Part shown: piece after piece, positions 34,417-45,401 of the stretch
Position numbering within the stretch: position 1 is the first letter of the stretch
How the letters are laid out: each line of letters begins with the position of its first letter
From: Leguminivora glycinivorella
Lineage: Eukaryota > Arthropoda > Insecta > Lepidoptera > Tortricidae
Direction: 5' to 3'
DNA: 64,000 bases
NCBI RefSeq assembly: GCF_023078275.1
Contig: NC_062975.1
Coordinates: 10,267,141 to 10,331,140, forward strand
The notes under the pieces: model-generated
What the model saw: the letters and a program-made list of their open reading frames with translations, nothing else
Databases searched by the model: none
Told to the model about the DNA's origin: nothing
Made by a program: the position numbers and the translations under genes

Positions 34417-34821
34417 GTTAGTCTAAATCAATATATAAAAAAATTTTGAATTATTTTACAAGTCTTTGACATTTTACATTTTGAAAAATTTTACAAGTCT
34501 TTGAACTTTTTAAACACTTAGCAAAATCGGGCATGGATTCCCCGTTCCAACAGGATTTTGCGAATTGTTCTAAGTTACTAATCTAGCTAATTATTCTAAG
34601 TCTAATTTGCATACAAACTATATCCGAATTTTTTCTATGTCCATGTAAATAACCGAATTTTTTCAAAGTAAATTTCTTCTTGTTAATAAAGTTCAAAATT
34701 CCGTAGCAAAATAAATTCTTTTACACAAGGTTGAAAATTGCTTGAAAATTAAATAAATGTACTTATAGTTTGCACTTGACACACTCACTGAACTGACAAC
34801 GTGACAACACTGACACTGATG

Positions 34822-35865
34822 GGTGTACCCTTGTTTCGCCGACAAACTTTTCATCGAATATCATTTCATCGACAACAAATCATCGAAAGTTTAGTTCGAG
34901 TAAAGTTGTTTCGAGTAATTTTGTTTCAACTACTATTTATTTGAAATTTTCTTAGTTATTATAAATACTATTCAACGAATATTGTTTCATCGCTGATTCG
35001 TTTCAAAGTACTTCAAATAGCAGAACTACAAAACATCGCAATTCATTTATTCGACGTATTATTAGATTATTACAATACTTTCTCATTTGTCGTACTACAC
35101 GTTAATAGATGTTTCTATTCTAGGAAACTTCAAATTGTCGATTTTATCGTGGCACATCACATATTTACCTACGTCCATAATTAAACTATGACCATTGGCT
35201 TAAATCCTAGAGTAGGTTTAGGTTAGGTTATAACTGTGGCCACACACAAAAACGACCGGCTTACAGAGTAGGTTTAGGTTAGGTTAGAACTGTGATCACA
35301 CAGAAACAAACGGCTTACCGAGTAGGTTTAGGTTAGGTTAGAACTGCGACCTACACTACAACCAATGGCTTTTAAATTAGGTTTAGGTTAGGTTAGAACT
35401 GTGACCACACACAAAAACGACCAGCTTACAGAGTAGGTTTAGGTTAGGTTAGAACTGCGACCTACACTACAACCAATGGCTTTTAAATTAGGTTTAGGTT
35501 AGGTTAGAACTGTGACCACACACAAAAACGACCAGCTTACCGAGTAGGTTTGGGTTAGGTTAGAACTGTGACCAAACAAACAGTTTACAAATTGTACAAT
35601 TTTAGAAAGAATCATAATTGAAATAATATTATGCGTAATGAATTGTATTTAATGTAAAACAAAATGAAATGAAAAAACACGAAATGAAATACCACGATGT
35701 AAAGTATACTCGGAGTAAGTTATCTACGAAATAAAAGTCTACGGTTTGATTTTACTTGTGTCGATTGTTCTATGATATGAACTGTCGATGAAATGAAATT
35801 ATTTGAAACGTTGTCTTTGAAATAATATTCGAACAAGTGTCTGTCGGCGATTCAAGGGTAAACCC
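34822..35865. mobile_element. TIR element T1 with TTAGG-bearing minisatellite (1044 bp)
   Basis: Inverted ends GGTGTACCCTTGTTTCGCCG and GGGTTTACCCTTGAATCGCC (right end, complemented). A direct repeat of 19-20 bp, TGACAACACTGACACTGATG, lies at 34802-34821 and 35866-35885. Inside, 35211-35585 has seven ~57-bp units containing GGTTTAGGTTAGGTTAGAAC. Related to 50344-51767. Sits in the BEL leader. No transposase frame. Confidence 0.8.
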
Positions 35866-36088
35866 TGACAACACTGACACTGATGACGTAAAGCTCCTTC
35901 TTCGTTGACCTTCTCTTGGCGCATGCGCTCTTGTCGCACCGCCGGTGACTCAGCCTGGACGCCGCTAGGTGGCGCCACTGTGCGCTGCTTCACTGAACTT
36001 CTCCTTCTTTGGACGAAGAAAGGCTCCGCCGCACTTTAACACTACTTCAAAAACTGCTCTATTATCCGATTCGGAGGACCATGTTTAT

Positions 36089-36307
36089 TGTTTAACTTGG
36101 ACATTGGCCTCGAAAAGGAAGAGCTTCAAATTAAACACCCAGTTTAATAATAAACAAAAGTATGTTTAATCCACACAAATCACACTGAATACAAAATAAT
36201 AAAAATATCTTAACAAACTTCGATGCACTACCGTTCGCTAGTTTCCAGAAGGAAAAGCGACATCTCTCGGGAAATTGAGAAAACTATCCAAGTAGGCGTT
36301 TTATACA
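36089..36307 (-). repeat. BEL/Pao 5' LTR (219 bp)
   Basis: Partner of 26997-27215, one mismatch. TSD CTTAC follows at 36308-36312. 35886-36088 is untranslated leader and primer-site region; the short frame at 35799-35993 that crosses it is not convincing as protein. Confidence 0.93.
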
Positions 36308-36544
36308 CTTACCTAGTGTTTGTGTTCTACGAAAATAAGCCTTCTTCACACATATCCGAAAAGCTGCTCTAAAGCACGTGCAATAAAAATGTTTTTACAC
36401 GGTTTCGAACACGCGACCACGGACAGACCGGCGAATTAATGCAAACCCACAAAAACCCGTCCGTCATTTACGTAGACGTCAATGATTTCAAAAGTAAAGA
36501 TAAGACAATTCATATAATTTCGACTGAATTCGCAGTCGTTTTCA

Positions 36545-36680
36545 AAAAGGCCAGCCGGTCTAGACCATCGTAGATACCAGACGATCGAAATGCAGTCTGG
36601 CTCTGCGCGCCAATATGGAAGAGCGTTAGAGGTAGCATAAAATAATAGTATGCGTTTGTGCATTTGGCTCTGTACCCAGG
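36545..36680 (-). mobile_element. MITE family S, old diverged copy
   Basis: CAGTCTGGCTCTGCGCGCCA, AGCGTTAGAGGTAGCATAA and TTTGTGCATTTGGCTCTG align with the copies at 15625 and 51900. Heavily diverged. Confidence 0.5.
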
Positions 36681-37487
36681 TCAGTAGTACCCGAAACTGG
36701 CAAACATGTTATGAGAAACGTTATTAAAGTGAGTGAAGTTGAAGTGGTTTGTCAGGTGTGTAGGAAATTGAAACCCGTGATCTCTGCCTACCCCTCTGGC
36801 ATAGACGTGATGTATGTAATACATATGTATGTGTCATTCCCGTTTGACGCGTCTTGGAGGTACTTGGCAGCATAGGCTGCATTGGCTACTATTCGTGAAC
36901 AATTTTATCGTGAATCAGAACTTGGTCAGAACACCTCTGTACTGGCTCATTGTTAACCACAGAACTATAATTATTTTGATAGAAGAAATAAGTTAATTTT
37001 TTTTTTTAGATAGAAGATGATAGGAAACAGTTTTCTTTCAGTGTTCATAATCACGTAACAAGGCATTTTTTATAATTTAATAAAACGACGCGCTAAAGCT
37101 GCAAACTGTGAGTAGTCTAGTCGTTTTGACTGAGTTCACTTGGCAGTGGCACGCTAAGTAGACGCGTTTGCTTGATCTATGGTGTATATGTGTTGGTAAC
37201 ACCCGTTTGCCACGTCCTTACAAAGTAATATATAAGTAAACGGTAGCCGCGCATACCTGCCGCGTTTGTGTCACTGGTCAAGTGACCCCGGGTTTGCTTC
37301 TTGGCGGACACCTGGCTATAATCGCAACTTCAAAATAATCTGGAAAATTACCGAGTAAACCGCGTTAGATGCCATGTAGTGTAGCGGGAATTTCTTTTCC
37401 GTTTAAACCATAAAATATAGTAACCATAAACCATAAAATTTAATATACTTACGTCGTGTTTTTTTTTGTTTTCCGTTAAATTTGACA
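36681..37487. other. No recognisable feature
   Basis: Mixed-composition sequence without a long frame, inverted termini or similarity to the rest of the window. Confidence 0.45.
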
Positions 37488-38748
37488 CGTCAAATCTCTA
37501 AGGGATTTGATTAAATCACGCAGGATGTCAAAATGGCGAATCCATTTCATCATTTCTCTAGAAAATTTCAGTCATTTGACTAAATCCCTGACTCTGTTTA
37601 GTGAGATCACAAAATCAGCCAATAGACACGCCACGTTTTGTCATTTGACTAGATTTGTTTAGGGATTTGATAAAATCCCTGAACCGCAACAGTGAGTTGA
37701 CGAAACGAACTCACAAATCAACTAGTTTTAACATTTCCCTTTTTTTTTTTATACTACGTCGGTGGCAAACAAGTATACGGCCCGCCTGATGTAAAGCGGT
37801 CACCGTAACCTATGGACGCCTGCAACTCAAACAGTGTCACATGCGCGTTGCCACCCCATTAGAAACTTGTACATTCCCTTTTGCTGTGTTAAGTACACAG
37901 CAAAAAGGAGTGTACAAGTTCCATGGAGGGTTCGGGTTGCCGACGACTCAAAGGACAATAAACGGAACAAGTTAGTTCTGTAAGTCCTCCCGTCATCAGC
38001 ACACCGCACCCTCGTTGAGCTCTGGCAACCTTACTCACCGACAGGAACACAACACTATGAGTAGGGTCTAGTGCTATTTGGCTGCTGTCTTCTGTAAGGC
38101 GGAGGTACTACCCCAGTTGGGCTCTGCTCTAGATTCGAACGAGACGATATCCGCTGTGCTGTGCCCTACCACACAAAGCGGAATATCATTCGCTATGCCC
38201 TACCTCCTACTGCCCTACCCTACCTCCTCCCTAAACAAATTTAGGGAAATGATAAAATCTCAACTGGCGATTTGATCAAATGTCTGAACTGGTTTCATGA
38301 AATGACAAAGCCAAGAATCTAATACTTATATCCAATTAGATTTATTAGACTCTTGCCTTTGTCACTTGATTTGATTGAATCCTTAACTAGATTAGTGAAA
38401 TGGTAAAATTGAATCCGTTTTTAAGAGTTTTTGTTTTCTATAAATAAGAAAAAAAAATAGAATAAGTGAAGTAAAGCATTTTGTCTTCTCACTGAACTTG
38501 TTTAGCGAAATGATAAAACTAGTTTACTTTATAAGCGCGTTTCGTCAACTTACTGACATGGTTCAGGGATTTTATCAAATTTCTAAACAAATCTAGTGAA
38601 ATGACAAAACGTGGCGTGTCTATTGGTAGATTTTGTGATTTCACTAAACAGAGTAAGAGATTTAGTCAAATGACTGAAATGATAAAATGGATTCGCCATT
38701 TTGAGATCCTGCGTGATTTGATTATATCCCTTAGTGATTTGATGAAAT
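37488..38748. mobile_element. Foldback element with ~220-bp inverted arms
   Basis: 37488-37708 and 38537-38748 are inverted copies at roughly 90 percent by eye. Shared blocks include AAAATGGCGAATCCATTT, CAATAGACACGCCACGTTTT and GATTTGATAAAATCCCTGAA-like motifs. The space between holds further degenerate AGGGATTTGATAAAATC motifs and the SINE at 37741-38230. Outer limits and TSD are not certain. No transposase. Confidence 0.8.
37741..38230 (-). mobile_element. Lepidopteran SINE-like element inside the foldback element
   Basis: A 10-T run at the left end (tail in minus orientation), then ACTACGTCGGTGGCAAACAA, GGCCCGCCTGATGTAAAGCG and GTCACCGTAACCTATGGACG, which I recall from an abundant lepidopteran SINE. 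An internal hairpin CTTGTACATTCC ... GTGTACAAG is at 37865-37920. A short relative lies at 53640-53740. The right limit is approximate. Confidence 0.6.
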
Positions 38749-38777
38749 CTCTGTTTTGGCCATTTCCCTGCGACATA

Positions 38778-38832
38778 TATATATAAATAAACATACAAGA
38801 ATTGCTCGTTTAAAGGTATACGATTAATATGC
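38778..38832 (+). mobile_element. SINE 3' end fragment
   Basis: ATACAAGAATTGCTCGTTTA followed by AGGTATACGATTA matches the 3' end of the element at 54205-54650. Confidence 0.5.
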
Positions 38833-39547
38833 GTGTTGTTCTAAATTCCTCATTTCTAATCTAACGTCTTTACATGGCATATATACGCCTGTATTTGCGA
38901 TTATTGACTAGTATTGCGTAGGTAGGTATGTACTTCTAACCATACATTAATAATTAAATCATATTCATAGCAGTTTAATATCAACATAGCACGTTTCATT
39001 ATAATAATGTTGATCGAAAACAGCATTCTGCATCGTTCGTTCACTGTGCATAGGTGGGTCTTTATCTTAGCTAGTCCACTGCGAGAGTTTCGCATGTTTG
39101 ATATTCATTGCGCGCTTTTTGCGAGCCACGTACGAGTTTCGCTATTTAGTCGCGCAGCTTATAGCAAACATGCTGAGCTTACGCGGTTCATTCGCTGCAT
39201 CTGAAAGCAACTTTAAGCGTGCCGATCCACGTGCGTATGTAGGTACGTAAAGTACTAAGTATTGACAACAAAGTAACTTAAGTTTTATTACACCTATGTA
39301 ATATGTTATAACAAATGTCATCGATTTGCATGGAGCTTGAAATTGTATTCGAAATTACGTAGTATGTTGACGTATATTTATTTTGTGTGAATCGAATGAA
39401 ATTCCTATTTATTTATTTATTTAAACTTTATTAAAAGATGTATGAGGAGTACGATGGCGCACTCAGTGTCAGAAGGAATTTTGTACAAATGTACCTAAAA
39501 TTTATTTATTTATTTATTTAAAAAAGTAACACAGCATTACAGTTTGC
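38833..39547. other. Unrecognised DNA with (ATTT)n patches
   Basis: TTTATTTATTTATTTA tracts at about 39408 and 39502 probably mark degraded retroposon tails. No gene seen. Confidence 0.4.
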
Positions 39548-39668
39548 CTTCGTATTGTTACGGAAACGTACGAAAGTGTCATGCTATTTCAGTCAGTCTC
39601 GGTACATAATGTACTGACATTGACTGAACTAGCATGAAAAATACGATCATTTCTGGAAAAATACGAAG
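39548..39668. mobile_element. Hairpin MITE K, copy 1
   Basis: Ends CTTCGTATTGTTACGG / AATACGAAG. The centre pairs CAGTCAGTCTCGGTACA with TGTACTGACATTGACTG. A second copy is at 47462-47581 and a partial one near 13448-13515. Confidence 0.75.
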
Positions 39669-40371
39669 GAAACCCTTTTCGCACTACAGATCACAGTACA
39701 ATAAAGAGTACTATCGTACCGTCAACCATTGGCAAACTGACAAATGTTGGTACACTAATTAATGTTTTTTTTTTATTTCAGGTGTTTTTGGCTGGGTCCT
39801 ATGCTGTTATTGCTTTTATTCCTATAGGCGCAGAGTATGCCAATACTTTAATAACAAACTACCTTCTTTATATTAGGTGAATTTATTTATTTAAGCGTAT
39901 GGCGTATACTTGTAGACAATTAATATTTTATAAGTGAATTAACACGAGGTTTGGTTGAAATAATAAGTAGTAGTTTTGTAATGTAAGTCTTTTTTTTTGT
40001 TTGAGCGGCTGTGTACTAAAATATCATTACAATATGTGTTCAATTCTTGATCCTTGCGTTGCGTTGTCAATAAGGTCAGTACGGGCAAGACCGGCATACT
40101 TTATTTGAAATAAAGTTTGAGGTGGTTTGAGTGAATAAAATTAAACTATTAAAGTAGTCTGGAATGATCCGCATGGTCCTATGGGCTAGCAAATTTTATA
40201 TTCTACACAGCTTTTATAATACTTTGGTGAATTAAAGTAAACTTATGTGATAAATATCACTTTTTCTAAGGCTCGGCGGGTTGACCGTCCCCTCGCGCTG
40301 AGTACGGAAAGACCGTCTAGTGCTCGTTGTCGCGTAAGTTCATATGGAAATAAGTATCAAAATCATGTTAA

Positions 40372-40544
40372 TTTAAAAATATTTTAAGCGGGTTACTCAC
40401 GTATTAAGTCGATATAGCGTTCGACATGTTTCGATCCAATTTCGAGGACCTTTCTCAAGAGTAGCGACCCCGCCTTTACATGTCGAGAGTGCGACGCATA
40501 CCCGTGTATTAATACGTGAGTAACCCGCTTAAAATATTTTTAAA
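40372..40544. mobile_element. Hairpin element P3
   Basis: 36-bp perfect inverted ends at 40372-40407 and 40509-40544 (AAGCGGGTTACTCACGTATT inside). Direct repeat AAATCATGTT at 40360-40369 and 40576-40585, 2 bases outside the left arm and 31 outside the right. The centre has ATGTTTC, a 5-bp stem GATCC/GGACC (one wobble) and TTTCTCAAG. Same general plan as P1 and P2. Confidence 0.65.
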
Positions 40545-40585
40545 TATGTATGAGTCTCACGGGAGTTTTTTAGTTAAATCATGTT

Positions 40586-41189
40586 CATTGTTATATTATC
40601 TAATAACAGGGAGTAATGTCATAGATATTAAAACAAATACCGTTGATATTTTCAACATATCAGCATTTTTCTATTTATAAGACAAGACCGTCATATATCC
40701 CGTAAATGACGTTGATAACCTTCTTTTTTCAGGTCCAGACAAAAGCAAAGCCGAAACTTATTATTAAAATTAACCTACAACGTGCTACAACACCCGTTTA
40801 AACTCGACTTATTTCCCATAAAGCCTAAAAAAGGTGCCTTACTCTTATATGCCGGTCTTTCCGACTACATTTATTATTTCGAAGTTACATATTTCAGGAC
40901 ACAAAACAATAAATTGAACGCGTTTTAAGAGCATTAATTGTACTAGACAGGAAAAACGATTACTAAATTAACACGTTACATGCACCAACTGCTATTAACA
41001 TATTCCAACTGCTTCTATTTTATTTTAATTTTTTGCGTAACCTTGTTGAACTCGATGGTCAAGTTCGAAACACGAATCAAGTTTTTTGTTAACTAGTGTT
41101 CGTCCTAGGGATATCTATTGAAGTCATTGAAGACCAATGGATTGAGGATGAAAAACTGGTATACCTTCGGAGGTACAAAAGTTATATTC
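40586..41189. other. No recognisable feature
   Basis: AT-rich flank upstream of the truncated non-LTR element. The 5' junction of that element is somewhere near 41180. Confidence 0.4.
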
Positions 41190-42219
41190 AGTAGACTCTA
41201 ACCGCAGGCAACTTGTTGAGATAAGGAAGTCTAATGGTTTGGTCACATTTTCCGACTCCCAGCCTGTCACAAGAGGAGTGCCCCAAGGGTCTATTCTTGG
41301 CCCTTTGTTATTTATATTATACTCAGCCGATATTATACACAGTATTAAAAATTGCCAATATCATTTATACGCTGACGATTTGCAGTTAATGGTCCCTTTT
41401 CATAAACATGCAGTCAAAGAAGCAATCCAACATATGAATGAAGATCTCTCAAACATAGCTAAGTGGTCTAAGGAAAACTCGCTCGTCCTGAACCCAGCCA
41501 AGTCCAAATTCCTCGTGCTGGGGAGTAAAAAACAAACTTCAGGGTTTACAGAGTGTGACGTTAATCTCCATATTGCTGGTATCCCAATTGAGCGAGTATA
41601 TGAAGCTCGGAATCTAGGTATATTAATGGACTGTCACCTACGTTTCGAGAAACATGTCATTAACACGGTTCGTAACTGTTTTTATAGGTTGAAATTGCTT
41701 TACGGGTTACGTCATTTTGTTTCAGTGGACATGAGGGTTAAACTCTGCGAAGCCCTCGTTTTGTCAAAATTTAACTACTGTGATACCGTTATCGGTCCGT
41801 GCTTGTATAAGAAAACCCAAAAGTTAATTCAAAAGGTACAAAACGCTTGTGCCCGTTATTGTTTTAACATTCCCCCACGGACATCGGTTTCACCTTACCT
41901 GTCCAGTGCAAGGCTGCTTAAGATGGAACAAAGGCAACACCTCCACTTAGCTTCTCTTCTGTTTGGTGTAATTAAACACGGCAAGCCGTCTTATCTGTCA
42001 GAGAAGTTAATTTGGCGACAACAAAAGCGAATCGAACGTAGTACAGCTAACCTGAAGCCGCTCATGGCGCCGAAATATAAATGTGCTGCTTTCCGCGGTA
42101 GTTTCCGGTTCCAGGCTACCAAATGTTGGAATGACTTACCCCCTCCAATTAGAAATTGCGGTTCTAAATTTGGTTTCAAACAGAAACTGCGTCAAATACT
42201 TTTAGGCACTCAATTATAA
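41190..42219 (+). pseudogene. Non-LTR retrotransposon ORF2 C-terminal part (5'-truncated)
   Basis: Open frame ending at TAA 42219. It begins inside RT with SNRRQLVEIRKSNG, then GVPQGSILGPLLF (motif B), YHLYADDLQLMV (catalytic YADD) and NPAKSKFLVLGS. After RT: RLKLLYGLRHFVSVDMRVKL, LVLSKFNYCDTVIGPCL and VQNACARYCFNIPPR, the thumb-like tail of Jockey/CR1-type elements. Endonuclease and N-terminal RT are missing. Start codons inside the frame are not biological; this is a truncated insertion. CR1/Jockey group is inferred from the tail. Confidence 0.88.
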
Positions 42220-42731
42220 CCTGGACTCGCTGCACAGTAGTTGTCTCATTTTTTAATTTTTTAATTTAGATTTTAAATGGTTGCCCTTATATTTCACATT
42301 CATATTACAATAATAGTATCATTGCCCACTTATAATGCTTTATTTATTCTCTTGTTTGCATATATCACTTAATTAAATATTTATGTTTCTTTTTACACGT
42401 TTACTATTTGTTTATTTCTTAGTTTAGATTAGTTAAGTTTACTTTATTTAATTAAAATAGTCACTCCCTCAGGCCTTGGCAGAATAACAGCGTTGCGATT
42501 CGCCTCGCCGGCGTCTTGCAACAACATGCTGAGTCAAAGCCTTTTCCCTACTGCACACATTGCTGGACACACAAGTGTAATTTTCTGTTTTGTGTGTATA
42601 TAATTTTTCTTCGAATGTTTTTGTGTATTTGTTTTTACTATCTGTTTCTTTCTTTTTTAATTTCACCATTTTGTCCTGTGTATGTGTGCTGTACTGAATA
42701 AATGTCTTTTTCTTTCTTTCTTTCTTTCTAG
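42220..42731 (+). mobile_element. 3' UTR and tail of the non-LTR retrotransposon
   Basis: Follows the ORF directly, includes TACTGAATAAATGTC and ends in (TTTC)n at about 42703-42729. AATAAA plus a short tandem tail marks the insertion's 3' end. Confidence 0.75.
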
Positions 42732-43289
42732 ACGGTCTTTCTGGGTAGACGGTCTTCCCGACACTGACCTTAGTTTAAAGTTAAATATACTCTAATCTAA
42801 CTAAACGTAATCTTACTTATCCAAGATACACGGCTCGTAGCTCATCCCCCACGTAACGCATTTTCGTAGCACTCCGTAGCAGTCTCTGCTACGAAACAGG
42901 ATTCACGCTATTTTTTGGGAACGTACAGCTAAAGGATTTAAATTACAGTCGCGTAAGTCGCGCCCTAACTAAATTGACATAAGCTTGACAGATACAATGT
43001 TACCAGGTGCATGGTATGAAGAAAACAGTTCTAATGAAATTCCGCAACATGGTGCGTAGTCACATATTTCAGGTCAGGATATTATGGGAATATTATTATT
43101 GTGAATTATGTCATCGTTTTGATGCCGAGTTCATGTATCACAATACAGTTATGTATTCTCCTAGTTAAACATTGTCATCAATGTAGTCATTATTGAACAT
43201 CTTGCAACGTACCTATATGTTAAACGAATAAAGTATTAAAGTCATTGTCTAATTATTTATTGTCATCTATCTATGCGCTCCGAGACGAA

Positions 43290-43520
43290 AATTATCGATG
43301 GTCACGTCTGCCGGATGCTTAATGAGTTGTAGGGCAGATTCACCACGGAGTGTAAGCCCGAAAAATCAAATCGGGGATCTGGCAGACCCTGTCAGCGATG
43401 GCTGAACGACCCCTTTTTTAAGGAATGGCCAAGACAAGGCTTTGAATAGAGATAAGTTAAAAAATTGAGGGCCTTTGCCCAGCAGTGGGACACTACAGGC
43501 TCCAAATAATACTAATTATA
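43290..43520 (+). mobile_element. RTE-like non-LTR 3' end fragment
   Basis: TTGAGGGCCTTTGCCCAGCA followed by GTGGGACACTACAGGC is the end of an ORF2 of RTE type (LRAFAQQWDTTGSK then stop). The upstream part AATCGGGGATCTGGCAGAC ... AACGACCCC is degenerate. Clade from memory of lepidopteran RTE ends. Confidence 0.5.
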
Positions 43521-44841
43521 AAACAGCAGTGTGATATTTTGCGTCTATCGCTCGCAGACGTTTCTGTAAAAAAGGTTAAATTTTAGGTACCTACAACTTC
43601 CCTAGAACCTATTATAATAACAAATTGACAATTAAAGTGGCACCAAACACTGGGTCTGGGAAAAACAATGACGTGAATATCTACATCTACGTCTTTACGT
43701 TAATACCTTTGTGCTAAAATGACTAAACCTTATTTGGGATCCCAGGTAGCATTTTAAATCACCATACATTAGCAAAACTAGCTTCATTGTTCCTTCGTAG
43801 TAATTTGCCTTTTGATAGTCCAGTGGGTGCATGAAGGTATTATTAGGGTCTTATACGAATGAACTCTTAACCTAGTCGGTTAGTGACCCTGTCTACAACC
43901 AAAGAGGATCAAGTATTAGGTATAGAGAGTTACTGTCAAAATAAAAAAGTTTTGGTCTGTCTGTGTTCTTCTAATCCTGGGATATTCATTTTGTTAATTT
44001 AGCACTACACAGTGCTCCATCGCACGTTCTTGAAGAGTAATGGATGCTTCTACGTAACATGTATATCACACGTGCGATGGAGATGGGAAAAGCTAGTAAG
44101 CAGTAATCTCAAAAATACCTTTCCTTAGTACCCAGTAGACGAGCTTCATCGAGCATAAGGAGTTCCCAGTGTCTATTCGCTATGTGCACGACTGGTGCTG
44201 CCCTCATTTTGTATCTAGATACTATCTTATGGAATCCAATTAGTTCCAAAGGCTGTCGCTTGCATTACTGTTGGTCATGTCCATAAGATTAGGTATAGGT
44301 GAAAATCAGTGTCACTGCCGATACAATCGATCTGTAAGTACTAACTTTGAAAGAATGTTATAATTTGTAGTAAGTAGGCATTAAGTACAGGAATCATCAT
44401 TAACTGTACTTAAATAAAGATTACGTCGAACGTGTAGACATCCTTATAATTAAGCATAGTGTAAGGAGAATCACTTCACAGGCGATTATTTGCCTTGCTC
44501 ACTGAGTAAATTACTTTATTATACGTGTTGTGGTACACACGACTATTAACTGAACTTATGCACAACATGATTATAGGGACCTAGGGATTGTTGCATTGTA
44601 TAACATCTACCGCGGAATGGAATAGGTATCGAGACAAACCTTATTGGTTTAACGATACTATGTAAATTAATTAGAGATTTATGTTTGTAATTACCTAAAA
44701 TAAATAATAATAATAATAATGGGCTTGTTAAGAAAATACATTTATTATTGTTTTATTCTTTATAATTCCATAACAGGTATGCATTCAGTTTACCTACACG
44801 TTTCCTAATGTTTGCATTGACCTTCTTTAACTTTGTCAATC
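43521..44841. other. No recognisable feature
   Basis: No long frame or repeat relation found. A possible near-inverted pair GTGCGATGGAG / CTCCATCGCAC at 44011-44085 is weak. Confidence 0.4.
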
Positions 44842-44968
44842 CAGCACGGGAAGCATGGTCGCGCGATAGACGATAAAATAGCAGGCCGTCCCTATCGCAC
44901 TATTTGTAAGTGCGATAGGGATGGCCTGATATTTTATCGTCTATCGCGCGACCATGCTTCCCGTGCTG
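44842..44968. mobile_element. Hairpin element with 60-bp arms
   Basis: Arms 44842-44901 and 44909-44968, starting CAGCACGGGAAGCATGGTCG, pair with two mismatches around a 7-base loop. Transcribed, this would form a long hairpin. The adjacent hAT-type element's left TSD overlaps its last bases. Confidence 0.8.
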
Positions 44969-44973
44969 ATGAC

Positions 44974-45393
44974 CAGAGGGCGGAATTGCTCATGGCAAAA
45001 CTCAAACGTCAATAGAGTTGGAACGTTAAATTCTATCGACTATCGATTACACTGAAATTATCAGTATATTGTTGAGTTGTTTTCGACGTAAGTACGACAA
45101 GGATACTTCTTTATCCATTTGTTGACTGTTTTTCGTTTTGGATTAACCATTTTTTTCAAACTTGAATTAGTTTCAAAAGGACTAGTGACAGAAATGGTAA
45201 TTGTAAGACAATACAATTTACTTTTAATCTAATCCAAGAGGTCAAAATCAAATGGTCGAATAGCTAATCAAAGAGGTTTAAAGTCAGAAATGTAAAAGGA
45301 GACTGAATTTATCGATAGCTGAAAATGTCGATAAAATTTACCATTCCAACTCTATTGACGTTTGATTTTTGCCATGAGCAATTCCGCCCTCTG
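44974..45393. mobile_element. hAT-type MITE (420 bp)
   Basis: 8-bp TSD CTGATGAC at 44966-44973 and 45394-45401. Termini CAGAGGGCGGAATTGCTCAT (left) and its complement (right) extend for ~48 bp with few changes. A CAG start plus 8-bp TSD fits hAT. The plus frame over 44833-45015 is an artefact of the hairpin. Confidence 0.87.
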
Positions 45394-45401
45394 CTGATGA
45401 C

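Larger units (their letters stand above)
26997..36307 (-). mobile_element. BEL/Pao LTR retrotransposon carrying passenger insertions (9.3 kb)
   Basis: LTRs at 26997-27215 and 36089-36307 (219 bp each, one difference) and a 5-bp TSD CTTAC at 26992-26996 and 36308-36312. Beyond the 5' LTR the minus strand reads TGGTCCTCCGAATCGGATAA 7 bases in, a plausible tRNA primer site. GGTGGGCGGTA abuts the 3' LTR as polypurine tract. The order Gag, protease, RT, RNase H, integrase is that of BEL/Pao. The interior is damaged by a stop, frameshifts and insertions at 31650-31797, 34181-34416, 34822-35865 and 28081-28357. Confidence 0.93.

Noticed and set aside
41239..42219. Independent 326-residue gene starting at 41239
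   Set aside because: The frame continues upstream into RT sequence, and the track start is a TTG codon; it is a 5'-truncated non-LTR element.
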